Shown here piece by piece: positions 1 through 10,890 of a stretch of DNA of 64,000 nt. The translations under genes and the position numbers were made by a program. The stretch is from the NCBI GenBank assembly GCA_026929865.2, contig CM049396.1:26725001-26789000 (forward strand). Reading direction: 5' to 3'. Positions within the stretch are counted from its first letter, which is position 1, and each line of letters starts with the position of its first letter. Under the pieces are notes generated by a model. It was not told where the DNA came from, did not search any database, and saw nothing but the letters and a program-made list of their open reading frames with translations. Source of the DNA: Hyperoplus lanceolatus. Taxonomy: Eukaryota; Chordata; Actinopteri; Uranoscopiformes; Ammodytidae.

Positions 1-400
1 CAGGGCTGTTAAAAGTATGTTGTGTGTCTGTTAAAAGTTGAAAGCAAAAAAGAACAATTGAAAACTATCAAAGGTTTGTCTAGTTTATTTATTTGAAAAG
101 TTCAGATTTTTAATCAGAATTGATCTAGTTTTAGACTGTTTAATTTCGACAGGGTTGTTAAAAATATGCATTTTGGTTTTATTATATAAACTACTGACAA
201 CATTTCTACCAAATTCCAATAAATTTTTGTCATTTTCAATAACTTATGTAGAGATGAAGATTTAAGAAAAATCCAGGCTGGTCTCTTAATTTTTTTTTCT
301 GGAGCTGTATGTGTGGGCCCCTGTTTTATAGCTTGTGCCACTTAAAGCTATATTTAATAGGCTAACAGCGTCTGCGGTTAGCTCACTAATGCGTTATCAA
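1..400. other. Gene-free AT-rich flank with a short direct repeat
   Basis: No gene is visible. A motif beginning CAGGG(C/T)TGTTAAAA(G/A)TATG occurs at 1-19 and again at 150-168, so a short diverged direct repeat with a spacing of about 149 bp sits at the window edge. The left boundary of whatever it belongs to lies outside the window. Confidence 0.4.
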
Positions 401-611
401 CAGTGTTGGGCAAGTTTCAAAGTAGTTAGTTACATTACAATATTACTGTCTTTGAATTGTAAGGCATTACACCTACTTTTATTACATTTGCATTACTTTC
501 ACCAAAATAACAGGAAATATGGATTTGGTGTTCTTAATAGATCTTCTTGTTTTCAATGCAGCTCATCACACAGCAGGAGGTGACATGGTATGGCATAATG
601 ACTGAGCCAGG

Positions 612-665
612 CTTAAGGCTAACAAAAGTAGGCTATATCATATAGCCTACTTTTCATGCCTTAAG
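612..665. repeat. Perfect two-tier hairpin
   Basis: Positions 624-638 pair perfectly with 640-654 (15 bp) around a single base. An outer tier, CTTAAGGC at 612-619, pairs with GCCTTAAG at 658-665. Such a long uninterrupted palindrome is usual in MITEs and foldback elements and is unlikely by chance. It lies inside the hAT-like region. Confidence 0.8.
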
Positions 666-1094
666 TTAAGCCTTAATGGTCACAGTTATAGCTGATGGTG
701 CAATACATTTTATAATAGAAATACTGTATCTTTAGGTATTTATTTAGCCTACATTAATATCAATAGAGCTAGAGCCTACTACTGTAGATTGAAAAAGTAA
801 ATTGAGCCTCAAAGACTTTTTTCTTGCGAATTAAAAGCACAAACAAGTTATTCACATCATCTTCAACTTTTGCCTTTTTTAGTTGTTCCAAAGAATCTGC
901 CTTATCATCTTGCCATCTAATCTTAATGATAACTGCCCATTATGTTTGTTTATCTTCTCTCTTGTGTGACATTTTATAATAACAATAGTAGCCTAAATAT
1001 ATATCTCCTTTGCTGTGCGCTGGGGAGAAACAGACATGCTGGCAACTTTTCTGGTATCAAATTGGTGATTGCGAGAGGATTTGGATGCAGCAGC

Positions 1095-1125
1095 CTATTT
1101 GAATGACATGCTGTCATTCAAATAG
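1095..1125. repeat. Perfect 14-bp hairpin, 3-nt loop
   Basis: CTATTTGAATGACA (1095-1108) pairs exactly with TGTCATTCAAATAG (1112-1125) around a TGC loop. It lies within the composite transposon region and probably belongs to a foldback-type component of it. Confidence 0.8.
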
Positions 1126-1665
1126 TCCGGGTACGAGGCAAAAATAAAGAAATAAAAGGACTCGGCGCATCATCAGTCTACATACTAGGCTGGCCTGATG
1201 TGAAACTTCTCTAAAATATAGGCTACTTACTCAGGCTCGCCAACATAAAACAGACGCGCACATAGCCGTGGGAACATATTCTCAACAGGGGGTGCTGAAA
1301 AAAAAGCTCAGCCTGCACTTGTCTCGCTACATTGATAAATACAAACTTCGCCAATGTAAAAGTGTTACATGTAGCGGTGATATTTTTAATATAAGACTGG
1401 TGGTTTCCCCTACAAATAGGTGATAAAAAGTTGGGTTGTCTTATATGTGGGGTCTAATATTCGGCGTCCAGTAAGGTAATGCCCGTTACCAGAGTGATCA
1501 TTCAGCTTAAGGGTCTGTGTCCACCTTGTTTATTTTCTTTTTTTCGGGTGGAACACTGGTTGTGCGCTCTGAAGCAGCTGGGACATGCGTTTTTGCGCTG
1601 GGAGAGAGAACGGGGTGAGAGCCTATAGTAGGCTATAAAAAGGCACGGGAAATCGCCAAAGAGCT

Positions 1666-2057
1666 CAACACCCCTAGCCTGGTGCTACCAGACCATCGTA
1701 CTTCATTTCATTTGTACAGAAGGTCTGGCAGTGCTGTAATTGGCAAACGTTCACTCATGGAGGCGGGTGTCTGTTAAAGTTTAAAACTATTGGATCTGCC
1801 CAGTGCCACTCTGGATTAGCCAACCAATCGCATAACGTTTGGTCGTCACGTGTGTCATGAGCCGGCTTCTGGCAACTGAAACTGGAGCGCGACTTCGACG
1901 TCATCGTTCTCAGCCACTCGCTCTGTTCGCTGATTGGACCGGCTGTCGAATCTCCGGCAAAACAGGGAAATGGGCTGTACACCCAGACTGACTACTGAAG
2001 GGAAAATAAAATTTGGCCGGAAGTAGGCGGGCGGGCGGAGCCAGGCTACAACACCCC
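1666..2057. mobile_element. MITE with 9-bp target-site duplication
   Basis: A 374-bp element (1675-2048) starts TAGCCTGG and ends CCAGGCTA, giving 8-bp perfect TIRs. It is flanked by a perfect 9-bp direct repeat CAACACCCC at 1666-1674 and 2049-2057. A 9-bp TSD is typical of Mutator-like and some unclassified fish elements, so it is probably non-autonomous; the superfamily is inferred only from TSD length. There is no coding capacity. It is nested in the larger hAT-like region and is therefore younger than its host. Confidence 0.8.
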
Positions 2058-2430
2058 CAGCATTGAATTCAAAGCCTTGACTCATTATGTTGGGAGTCGA
2101 CGTGTGTGTCAGAGGCATGAATCGACAAAGCGATCAACTCTTACTGTGGCTTTTTTGCTGCAGCACTTGTAGTGCTGAGGAGAGCTTACCAACTGCGCTG
2201 TCCTTTACGCACCATCACTGCCGCTGTTATGTTAAGATTTCAGAATTTGCATCAAAGCAAACCCTTTAGGCGCCAGGTTTTATTTTTAAAAATACTAGAT
2301 TTTGACACTTAAATTTCAGAAGGCTCTGGATTGAAAGTGGTTTGAGATAGAGACAAAGTGTAAATGAGACAAATATTGAGAATGACCTTCAGTTTATCTG
2401 GGGAGTAAATTCTCCCATCTAATTAGCATA

Positions 2431-2460
2431 TTATGACGTCATATGGCGGCGGCCATGTTG
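2431..2460. promoter_or_regulatory. CRE palindrome next to a YY1-like motif
   Basis: TGACGTCA, the consensus CREB/ATF palindrome, lies close to GGCGGCCATGTTG, which contains a YY1-type CCAT core. The pairing resembles a housekeeping promoter, but no transcript or exon is visible nearby and the site lies inside transposon-derived DNA, so function is uncertain. Confidence 0.25.
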
Positions 2461-2711
2461 TATTATGTAATTTCCATGAAATACCTGATATTTTGAAAGA
2501 GAGTTGAACTTATTTAATCAGATTCACCCCTCCATCCATTTGCAATGATGTCCACTTTGTTGTAAGCCAACAGTTGTAAAGTAGAACTAGAACTACACCA
2601 CAAAACTCATGTAAACAGTAGGCGTTAATGATTTTTTTTTACCCACCACAATTGTTATTTCCTTTTTTCTTCTATTCTTCATTATTTTCATTATAATATT
2701 ATAATATAATA

Positions 2712-3085
2712 ATGCTGCGTCGCATGGCTGCACCAAGCAAGTACCCCTGACTGCGGCCCGCAGACGGACGTTGAGGGGGAGGAGACATTGAGGGGGGGGG
2801 GAGCTTGAGCAGGCGCTCGCTGTCTGCTTGTCCGTCTCTTTCTCACACATTCACTCGTAGAGGTCCGCTGCAGCCGTTAAGCTAGCGGTAGCCCACGCTC
2901 TTTATTAAATGTTACAGAGAGATGGCACGGGAGTATTATGACTTGCTATCTTTCTTGCTGCGTACCATCGACCTATTATAAAGTTAAGCATAGCCTAAAC
3001 GACTTGTTTAATTATTTGCATGAAGAACGCATTCTTACGTCCGGTTTAGTGATATCAAAATAAGAGTCCTGCATGCAGCAGTAGC
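2712..3085. repeat. Left arm of a long imperfect inverted repeat
   Basis: This segment matches the reverse complement of about 4890-5312. Shared blocks include CTGACTGCGGCCCGCAG, ACGTTGAGGGGGAGGAGACA, TTAAGCTAGCGG, GCCCACGCT, ATGGCACGGGAGT, CTATCTTTCTTGC and AATAAGAGTCCTGCATG, all in the same order. Arms of about 370-420 bp separated by about 1.8 kb suggest the TIRs of a long-TIR DNA transposon or a foldback element. The left arm has lost or diverged at its outer end before about 2600. Confidence 0.75.
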
Positions 3086-3488
3086 ATAGGCCCTACTTGG
3101 AATAATAACCGGATATAAGAAACATTTAGATAATTTTATGTTTAACCTATAGTATTAATCGGTTAAATATCTTCTTAAAGGTCAACAGGTTAACAATGGA
3201 CATCCCTTCCTACTATGTGGATTGCTTTTGCTATCTTGTAACAGTTCACTTATGAGGACATAGATGATCCTGTGAGTGTTAAATTAGTGTTGTGTCTCCC
3301 AAGGGTCAGCAATGAGATCTATACTTACAAAAGCAAGTATATATGTATGTACAATGATTAAGTGTGCACTTTTAACAATGTGACATGTGCTAAAGAGAAC
3401 TCATGTACCTGTCTGTCTGTGACAGTTGCAGGCCCAGCTGCCTATGAATTAAGTAAGAGTCAAAATAAGATATGGGGAACTATGAAGG

Positions 3489-3501
3489 GGTCACTGTGAC
3501 C
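3489..3501. promoter_or_regulatory. Perfect nuclear-receptor inverted repeat (ERE-like)
   Basis: GGTCACTGTGACC is an exact IR3 of GGTCA half-sites, the core of the consensus estrogen response element. The flanking bases extend the palindrome to GGGGTCA/TGACCCC. A second weaker palindrome, AAGGTATGACCTT, follows at 3504-3516. Receptor binding is not shown, and the site is far from any recognised promoter. Confidence 0.3.
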
Positions 3502-4647
3502 CCAAGGTATGACCTTAACAGATGCAATGTGACCACATTTAAGGCTTAAAAATATACCTCAATTAGACATAACTAAATGCTACAGGTGTGACGCACATTA
3601 AGTTACACCAATCACAGCAGCCCTAACAACAGTTTTATTATTCAACAGAACAATGTAAAAATAACAACTACAAAAAATACATAGTAAACTATTAACAGAA
3701 ATGATAACTAATCAATAAAGTGTAGAACAATCAAAGAACACATATTGTCCTTATTTTTACCTTATACTCTCTCTTGCCATAGTCACCATAATTCACTATG
3801 GATGAGTCTATTTTAACAGCAACAAAGGGACAATTGCACAATCTATTAAAACCGTTAATATTGTTTATTTTCACAAGCTGTAGTGTTTCAGGGCTGACCT
3901 AAAATGTGACTCAATAACAAAAGTATCTTAAAATAAAGATGTTTGAATTGTTAAATGATTAATTGCATTTTTTACAATATTTCCAGACACACACTGCTGT
4001 AAGTAGACTATAGATGACACTTGTGAACCCTTACTGAAAAGATTTCCTTCCTGAACAAGGACAGGATTTTCCAGGCATATAACACTTTGAGGCTTTAACT
4101 GATCATGGATACATGTATGCATGTGTCACAGCAAGGCAAAGCGATGCCTCCGGGGCATTAACTGTGGTGTTTAATATACGGTGTTAAGGTGCTGGAAAAC
4201 AAACATTTAAATTAAAGCGGTCAAACTTATGTTTCCACAGTGTCTGCACTTGATTGTGACATTGCCAGACTGACACCGGCTGCCATTCTCAGGCGAATTT
4301 GCGGCCCAAAACACGCCCCTTGCCATCGAATAATTCAATTAATATTACTAATAATTAATACACACATATTCAAGGTAAAGAACAGGATGGCTGTAACAGC
4401 ATGTATATTCTGTGGATACAATCCATAATAGCTATGGGTCTTCACTCTTCACAAGAAAGGGGTATTTAATATGCCAGGTCAGCTTGATAAAATGTTGTTT
4501 CACAAAATTTATTCGAGTCATTCCACCAATCCGGTACTGTGATCGTGAAGTTATCTATTCATTAAAATGAATTATTAGAATTGTTTTTACCTAATGCATG
4601 TTGAAAGCAATTTGAGTCTAAAATAAACTCTAATTTGTATATGTCCC

Positions 4648-4703
4648 CTTCAACCCCGTTACCATTTTCAACCCTGTTACCCTAGTTTCAACTCTGTCAC
4701 ACC
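4648..4703. repeat. Three diverged copies of TTCAACCCYGTTACC
   Basis: The segment reads as three successive units: TTCAACCCCGTTACC, TTCAACCCTGTTACC, and a third, TTCAACTCTGTCACA, reached after CTAG. Short repeated motifs near an element end often serve as subterminal transposase-binding sites, but no transposase is present to test this. Confidence 0.5.
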
Positions 4704-4889
4704 TTTATGGTATGTATTCCTTTAAGCTTATAAAAAATATATACTGTTTGTTTAACTATGTCTTAAATATTTATGGCAATCATAAGAATATTGATTTTAG
4801 TTAAAAATATGAAGTAAAACCACATCTTTGATCAAAAATGGTGTGATCGCTGGCACAAAAAGGGCCCATTCCCTGTATGCTACTCATAG

Positions 4890-5312
4890 ATGCTACTGCG
4901 CCATGCAGGACTCTTATTTTGATATTGCTAAACTGGATGTAACAAGGACTCTTATTTTGGTATTACTACGGATGTAACAATGCCAACTGCCAAAGTCAGA
5001 CCAAACTACAGCAAGTAGTATAGGCTACGTTTAACATTGTAATAGGTACCCTGCAAGAAAGATAGCCAGTCACAACACTCCCGTGCCATGTGTTTGTATT
5101 TAATTAACAGCGTGGGCTCCCGCTAGCTTAACATAACGCTAGCATTAGCCTGCTTGAGGAGGGAATGTGAGAGACTGAGCGCCGTCCCCCTCAATGTGGT
5201 CTTAGGCTCCCCCCCTCAATGTGCCGGCCCCCTCAATGTCTCCTCCCCCTCAACGTTGGCTGCGGGCCGCAGTCAGGGGCTTCTCACACCAAGCTGCCCA
5301 TGGACGCACCGT
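4890..5312. repeat. Right arm of the long imperfect inverted repeat
   Basis: Reverse-complementary to 2712-3085. It carries an internal tandem duplication of about 38 bp (AGGACTCTTATTTTG... beginning at about 4908 and again at about 4947). It also has four iterations of a CCCCCTCAATGT-like unit between about 5184 and 5255, matching the TTGAGGGGG repeats of the left arm. The arms have thus diverged by small tandem expansions. Confidence 0.75.
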
Positions 5313-5404
5313 GACCGGGGCCGTAGAAAGAGTGAACACTAACTCCCTACTTGTCAACTTTTTGCTTGCCATATCTCTAAATAACTCCTAAATCCAGCAA
5401 TACC

Positions 5405-5434
5405 GCTTCAGCATAAAAAACTTTATGCTGAAGC
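5405..5434. repeat. Perfect 13-bp hairpin near the right transposon end
   Basis: GCTTCAGCATAAA (5405-5417) pairs exactly with TTTATGCTGAAGC (5422-5434) around an AAAC loop. It lies 46 bp inside the CAACACTG end at 5480, the position where hAT-like elements often carry subterminal palindromes. Confidence 0.8.
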
Positions 5435-5480
5435 ATTACAGTAATGCATTACTTCCTGTAACGCTTTACTTCCAACACTG

Positions 5481-6233
5481 GCTACCATAAGTGAAACGTT
5501 AGCTTTGAGCACTCACTGAAAATGAGAGCGGATGAAACTTTTTTTCTTTAGTTGCCTTACAAACACACAAACGGTTGTTACATTAGTCTGTTTCTGAAAC
5601 AGTTTAGCAATCCCCCCCCACCCCCTGACAGCAGCTATAATTGCATACTGTGTGAACAGAAATATAGTCTAACAGGTTGAAAGTCTTACCTGTACGCGAG
5701 TGCGTTCTGTAGGAGGTGGTGCATTAGAAAAGTCTATAGGACAGGGTCCCGGTCCGCATACGTCCCTCCCTTACAGTGTCCTCTTCATGCCCAGAATATT
5801 TAGCTTCAGAGTCCGGTTTGAAGGCTAGGCTAGTTTTGTTGATAGCGCGCAGCATGTGGGCCTAGCAGCAGGCATGTTGAAAAACTATCTTGAAAACTGC
5901 AGCAAAGGTAGCCGAGTGCACGTTTCCTTCCCTCCGTTTTACAGTGAAACCGCAAACTATGTATACTTTAGAAAAAAATCATTCATTGTGGAATCTAAAT
6001 AGTGTCTGTATCGCCCACAACTGTATTTGGAAGTTGTTATTTACTCTCATCAGCCCAGATGAGACGCTATGGAGAGACTTCAAGGGAAATATGGGCGGGG
6101 CCTTGGAGGACTGTGCGCGAGTTAGCATCATCTCAGATCCATAAGTGTGATACAACATGGTAAAAACCATCAAAACAGACATTGGGAAGGATTTTTACCT
6201 GCTACGCCATTGTAGGCACATACACATTCACCC
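5481..6233. other. Gene-free stretch
   Basis: No coding exon, repeat array or RNA gene is recognised between the hAT-like right end and the LINE target site. A C-rich run occurs at about 5610-5624, and a short GC-richer patch lies at about 6090-6125. Confidence 0.5.
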
Positions 6234-8420
6234 ATCTGTCGCTCTGCTGTTGAGTTTCTTAAAACCAAATCTTGGTATTACCTCTGAACTGGAAAGTGAA
6301 TTAACTGTAAATGAATTGACCAAAGCCGTACAGAGCATGCATGACAATAAAGCTCCAGGAGCTGATGGGTTGTCCAAAGAATTCTACACTACCTTTTGGG
6401 ACGAATTAAAAAAGCCACTCCTACAGATGTTCAATGAAAGTTTGCATAATAATAACCTCCCACCATCCTTAAGAACAGGTATCATCAAACTTCTTTTCAA
6501 AAAAGGGGACAAAAAAGATATTAAGAAATGGAGGCCACTTACCTTGCTCGGTGTAGACAGAAAGATTCTTGCTAAAGCTCTTTTCTTCCGCCTTCAACAA
6601 GTGTCGGGGCATATTGTGGGGGTTGAACAGACATGTGCAATACCTGGAAGATGCATGAGTGAGAGTCTTGCACTGGCCAGGGATTCCTACCTGTATGCAT
6701 GTGACCGCAAACTGCCATTATGTATATCTGGATTAGACTTAGAAAAAGCATTTGACAAGGTCAGCCATACTTACCTCATGAAAGTCCTTGTTAAACTTGG
6801 GTTTGGTCGTAAACTTAGAACTTGGATTGATCTATTGTATAATGACTGCATTAGCAAAGTGGTCATCAATGGTCACTCCACCAAAACCCTCAAAGTTAAA
6901 TCAGGAGTCAGACAGGGATGTCCATTGTCAGTAATGTTGTTTATATTTGCTATGGAGCCTCTGGCTTGCGCTATAAGAGAAGACAATTCTATTCATGGCC
7001 TCCGAGTCCCTGGTAGTGGGGGACAGGAAGCCAAGCTATCCGTGTATATGGATGATTTATCTATTTTTTGCACAGACAATGAGTCAGTTTTTAAAGTGTT
7101 ATATTGGTGTGACCAATTCTGTGCCGCGTCTAGTGCCAAACTAAATAGGTCAAAAAGTAATATTATATCTTAATTGGCCTGAACATAAACTAAATCATGG
7201 CCTAGTCCAAAAAGAAGAAAGAATCAAGATTTTAGGACTGGAGATTGGGGAGAATATGGAGATTACTAATTGGGAGAAAAAACTACCCAAGATTAGAGGT
7301 AAATTGCTACAATGGGAAAAAAGAAATCTGACCTTTACGGGTAAAGTACTGGTGATCAACTCAGACATTGTTGCTTCTCTTACTTACCTGGCTGCAACAC
7401 TTCCAGCCCCAAAGTATATCATGACAGCCATAAGAAGAAGCCTTTTCCAGTTTATCTGGGGAGCACAGCAAGAGAGAACTAAAAGAGAAATAATGTACAG
7501 GCCACTACAAAAAGGGGGAAAAAATGTCTCCGAGCTGGCAAGTAAAATGGAAGCTCTATTTTTGACTCCCATTGAATGCAGTACTTAATGAAAGAAAGAG
7601 GAGCCTATGGTGTAATTTTGCTATGTTCTGGGTTGGTCACCAAGTGCTAAGAACAGTGGGGCTAAGACCTTCTTTAAAGACACCTCATGCTGAGGAAAGG
7701 CCAGTGTTGTATGAAAGGGTAATAACTTTTGTTAAATCTGGAAACTTGAAAAATGTTGGTCAAGTGAGCAGAATTTTTATAGAAAAGTGTTTAAGTCCTG
7801 AAAGATACAAACTGGTGACTGTTGGTATGCTAGTGGAAGACAACTGCCTCAAAGTTTGGAAAAATGTTAACACTCCCTTTTTATTGAATGAATACAAAGA
7901 TCTAGCTTGGCAAATAGTACATAAATGTCTACCAACGAGAGAGTTTTTAAAGAGAAGAGGGTCTTCTAGGAATGTAAAATGTCCAAAAATAAGTTGTAAT
8001 ATGGACGAAAATGTATCGCATTTATTCTGGTCATGTAAATTGTCTAGGAAGATTTGGGGTTTATTAAAGCCATGGCTAAATGATCTATATAGAGTCCCCA
8101 CAGAGTCAGATATTTTATATGGTGATGTAAAAAATAATGATTGTAAAAAAGGGGAAAGATGGTGGGCCGTGATCAATTGTGTCAAAGAAGCAATAAGGAG
8201 AAGTAGAAACCTGATGGTTTTTAAGAATTTTTCAATGTCAGCCGAATCGGTTGTTAACTTGAGTATAACTTTGTTACGTGACTATGTTTTAAGAGATAAG
8301 AAAAAATATGAAATTATTGAATGTAATGAACTCTGGAAGTTAGGGAACTCTGAAATAAGTAAAAAAGTAATAGAAACAATCTGGCTGTAAAAAAAAAAGA
8401 AGTAAAATCTGTCGCTCTGC
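6234..8420 (+). mobile_element. 5'-truncated L1/Tx1-type LINE with 14-bp TSD
   Basis: The element body runs 6248-8406. It is bounded by a perfect 14-bp direct repeat ATCTGTCGCTCTGC at 6234-6247 and 8407-8420. The 3' end is A-rich (about 8389-8406), as expected for target-primed reverse transcription. The 5' end starts within the linker before the RT domain, so the endonuclease and any ORF1 are absent. Together these features define a dead-on-arrival 5'-truncated insertion. Confidence 0.9.
6248..8390 (+). pseudogene. LINE ORF2 remnant: reverse transcriptase and C-terminal zinc knuckle
   Basis: Three frames encode consecutive parts of one L1/Tx1-like ORF2. The first (to 7173) holds the RT domain: a DNKAPGADGL motif, LDLEKAFDKV, SGVRQGCPLS and the catalytic YMDD at 7045-7056. 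Frame then shifts at about 7150-7173, and again at about 7568. The last frame (7572-8390) ends with a C-x4-C-x7-H-x4-C zinc knuckle (CPKISC...HLFWSC), typical of the L1/Tx1 C-terminus. The EN domain is missing by truncation and two frameshifts break the rest, so it cannot make an active protein. An apparent ATG at 6157 lies in target DNA outside the element. Confidence 0.9.
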
Positions 8421-10833
8421 ACGTGCACCAGCAGAGTGCCGGTTTGTAGCGTTCTCTCTTCTGATTGGATATCAGTATTGTGATCCCCGAAAAGTTTATT
8501 TTGATGATTACATGCAGAGCAAGTGACTGAGAGATTGGCTTTATGAAATGCGCACACTATATAAGTGATCACTGTATGAATAAAGAGCGATTTTACACTT
8601 ACATTATATTAACATAAATAAATCGCTTACTTCACCTTTGGGACACAGCTTTAGGTATCTGAAGACATGCTTTATATGGTGATTAGACCGGTGTATGCAA
8701 ATCAGGATGTTGTTTCTCTGTCTGCTAATTATTCATTCATTACATTCATTATGTTCTACTTGTGTATTTAATTAACAATCTTTATATAAATGTATTGAAA
8801 AGTACAATGTGCATCTAGTAATTCTTCTTTTCCGAGCTATAATTAATTGAATCAGTTCATGAACAAAATAGTACATATCCAAGGATTCTATTAATTTGTT
8901 TAGAAAAAATAACGACGTTACTGTGTGGGATCCATTCAGTCAAGTGTAAGAATGTCCAGTTCTTATCTGGGACTGGACTCATTCATTTCTTAGGTCTTAT
9001 AAAACCAAGATCAGTCAATTTATCTACAAAGCATTTAGCAGATAAATCAGTGAAAGATGAAAATAAAAATGTGCTGCAATCAATCCAATTGCTTTGTTTC
9101 CCCATTCCTTTCCTAAGAACACTCAATTTCCCTTTATTCGAGATGTGTGCAGTAAAATAAAGAACTTGATTATGATTTGCTGAAATGGGTTTTGTGACCT
9201 TTTACATCTGCTGTAAATTTGAATTTGAATTGTAGTACAACTCATAGCAAGTACCACCATACTTAGCATCCTGAGGATCAGGTTTTTTTAAGGATGAGTC
9301 ATTGACTTTATTGGCTTGTTGTGTCGTCTCATATCACTTGCTGTTGGTCATTGCTCACACATGTGTCTAAATGCCACTTCATCTCCGTTTAGCACCAAAT
9401 TCTGTTGTAAATCCAGTCAAATATTGTGAGCTAACATCATGTCCTGTTTGTGCTGTCTTAAAAAATGTGAACACACAAACTGTCATGTCCGCCACACAAT
9501 GGCATGCCTTCACTTGCTTTGTCCTGTACCACACCATTTAATAATAAAATTAGAATAAAACATATTGTGAGCTTCATTCTGCTTGTTCCTCCATGTCGCC
9601 TGTCACCAACATTCCCCCTGCACCAGCTGCTACGTTCTGCGTTAAAAAATCATTGAAACTCCCAATGCTTGTCTTGACCTGACATACTGTAGATCTGCAT
9701 ACACACAGGTTCATCATCAGTCTTTTCATACATGCCCCCCTTGTCTCCATGTCTGAGGCCATGCTGCCTTGCCTGTCCCAACCCCGGCGCTGCTTGCCTG
9801 ACAGGCGGCAAACTGGGCCTGACAGGTGGCCAGCCAGTGTCACGGGGCTCACTGCAGAGAGCACTGGCTGTCTCCACTCATTTCCTCTCTCTCTGCCCTC
9901 TCTCCTGAACCCCCCCCCCCCACCCCCAACCCTCACACTACATCCTCCATACTGCTGAGGGGAACAACATCACGCCAAACAGGGAGGTTTTTTTACTGTC
10001 AAGCTGTTTATACGAAAAACGGCTTCTCTCCCCTACTGCACTGGCTCTTGTTTTTAATATATGCATTTATGCTGAAGGTGAAGATTGAATTTGTGGAATA
10101 ACAGACTGTGCGGAAGGGGAAATATCTCGAGCTGGGTGAGGTGGATAAAGAAGTGCTTTTAAATGTTTCTTTTTACAACAATTGCGGTTGAAAGAAAAAA
10201 ATAGTCTATAGAGAGTGCCTCTCTTTTGTGCCCCGACACTGGCTGCCATTTATCACATCTCGAGGTAGTCAAGGCAGGGCTCTTTCTTTTTTCTTCAGAA
10301 GATTGTTAACTATCTTCTCTTTTCTTTTTATCTGCTTTGACATTTTCACTCTCATTTTGCGCACATTCAGAAATAGAAAGGGCTGCTATGTTCTTTGTTG
10401 CAAAAGACAAAAAAAAATAAAATAAAGAAAACAGAGCCGCTACTCGTTACTTTCATCAGTTCCATTTTCAAAAACATGAAAACACCTCTCCCAGCAGGGG
10501 AGGGTCTTCATATGCAGAAGCTGTGGCTTGTCTGAAAAGAAAACTGTTAACCTCATCAAAGGACATGTGCCCTCAGATGATCCACTGTGCTACATCACAA
10601 CAGTCATTCTTTCAGTTTTCCTTTTTCATTGTCATACGTTCCACTGCATCTCTTTTGTTTTTCCTGATTTTATTTTTGTTGTTGTTCTGGAAAGAGACAC
10701 TTGCCTCAGCCTCAGCAGTAATTGGTTTTCTTGTAAATTGAGACCTCTGCATGCTTTTCCTCGTACTCGCAAACATGCAAATACATATGCATACAAATAC
10801 ACACAAATACATGCAAACAGAGAGGCCTGTCCA

Positions 10834-10835
<2 letters not shown>
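8421..10835. other. Gene-free stretch between LINE and (CA)n
   Basis: No gene is supported. The only short frames at 9574-9960 overlap on both strands across a C-rich run (9909-9927) and have no recognisable domain. A TATATAAG box at about 8559 followed by AATAAA at about 8580 is probably coincidental. The rest is AT-rich, unique-looking non-coding DNA. Confidence 0.5.

Positions 10836-10886
<51 letters not shown>
10836..10886. repeat. (AC)n microsatellite
   Basis: About 25 uninterrupted AC units, flanked by imperfect CA-rich sequence on both sides (about 10770-10830 and 10887-10925). Open frames reading through it (poly Thr-His or Cys-Val) are artefacts of the repeat. Confidence 0.97.

Positions 10887-10890
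<4 letters not shown>

Larger units (their letters stand above)
3086..4889. other. Loop between the inverted arms, no gene seen
   Basis: This AT-rich 1.8 kb lies between the two arms. No open frame resembles a transposase. It contains an ERE-like palindrome (3489-3501) and a short run of related pyrimidine-rich 15-mers (4648-4703). It is best read as the internal part of a non-autonomous transposon. Confidence 0.45.
401..5480. mobile_element. Composite decayed DNA-transposon region with hAT-like outer ends
   Basis: The left end begins CAGTGTTGGGCAAG at 401 and the right end finishes TTCCAACACTG at 5480. The outer bases are therefore inverted (CAGTGTTGG / CCAACACTG), followed on both sides by TTAC-rich sequence typical of fish hAT-type ends. 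The 8 bases outside each end (GTTATCAA at 393-400, GCTACCAT at 5481-5488) agree at 5 of 8 positions, which would fit a decayed 8-bp TSD but is weak. No transposase frame survives. Inside are a nested MITE (1675-2048), long inverted arms (about 2712-3085 and 4890-5312) and several perfect hairpins. It may be one large non-autonomous element or two or more elements whose outer ends only look paired. Confidence 0.5.

Noticed and set aside
8559..8586. TATATAAG box and nearby AATAAA as a compact gene
   Set aside because: Only 20 bp apart, with no reading frame between them.
9574..10101. Overlapping frames of 120 (-) and 91 (+) codons
   Set aside because: They cross a C-rich run, overlap on opposite strands, and show no recognisable domain.
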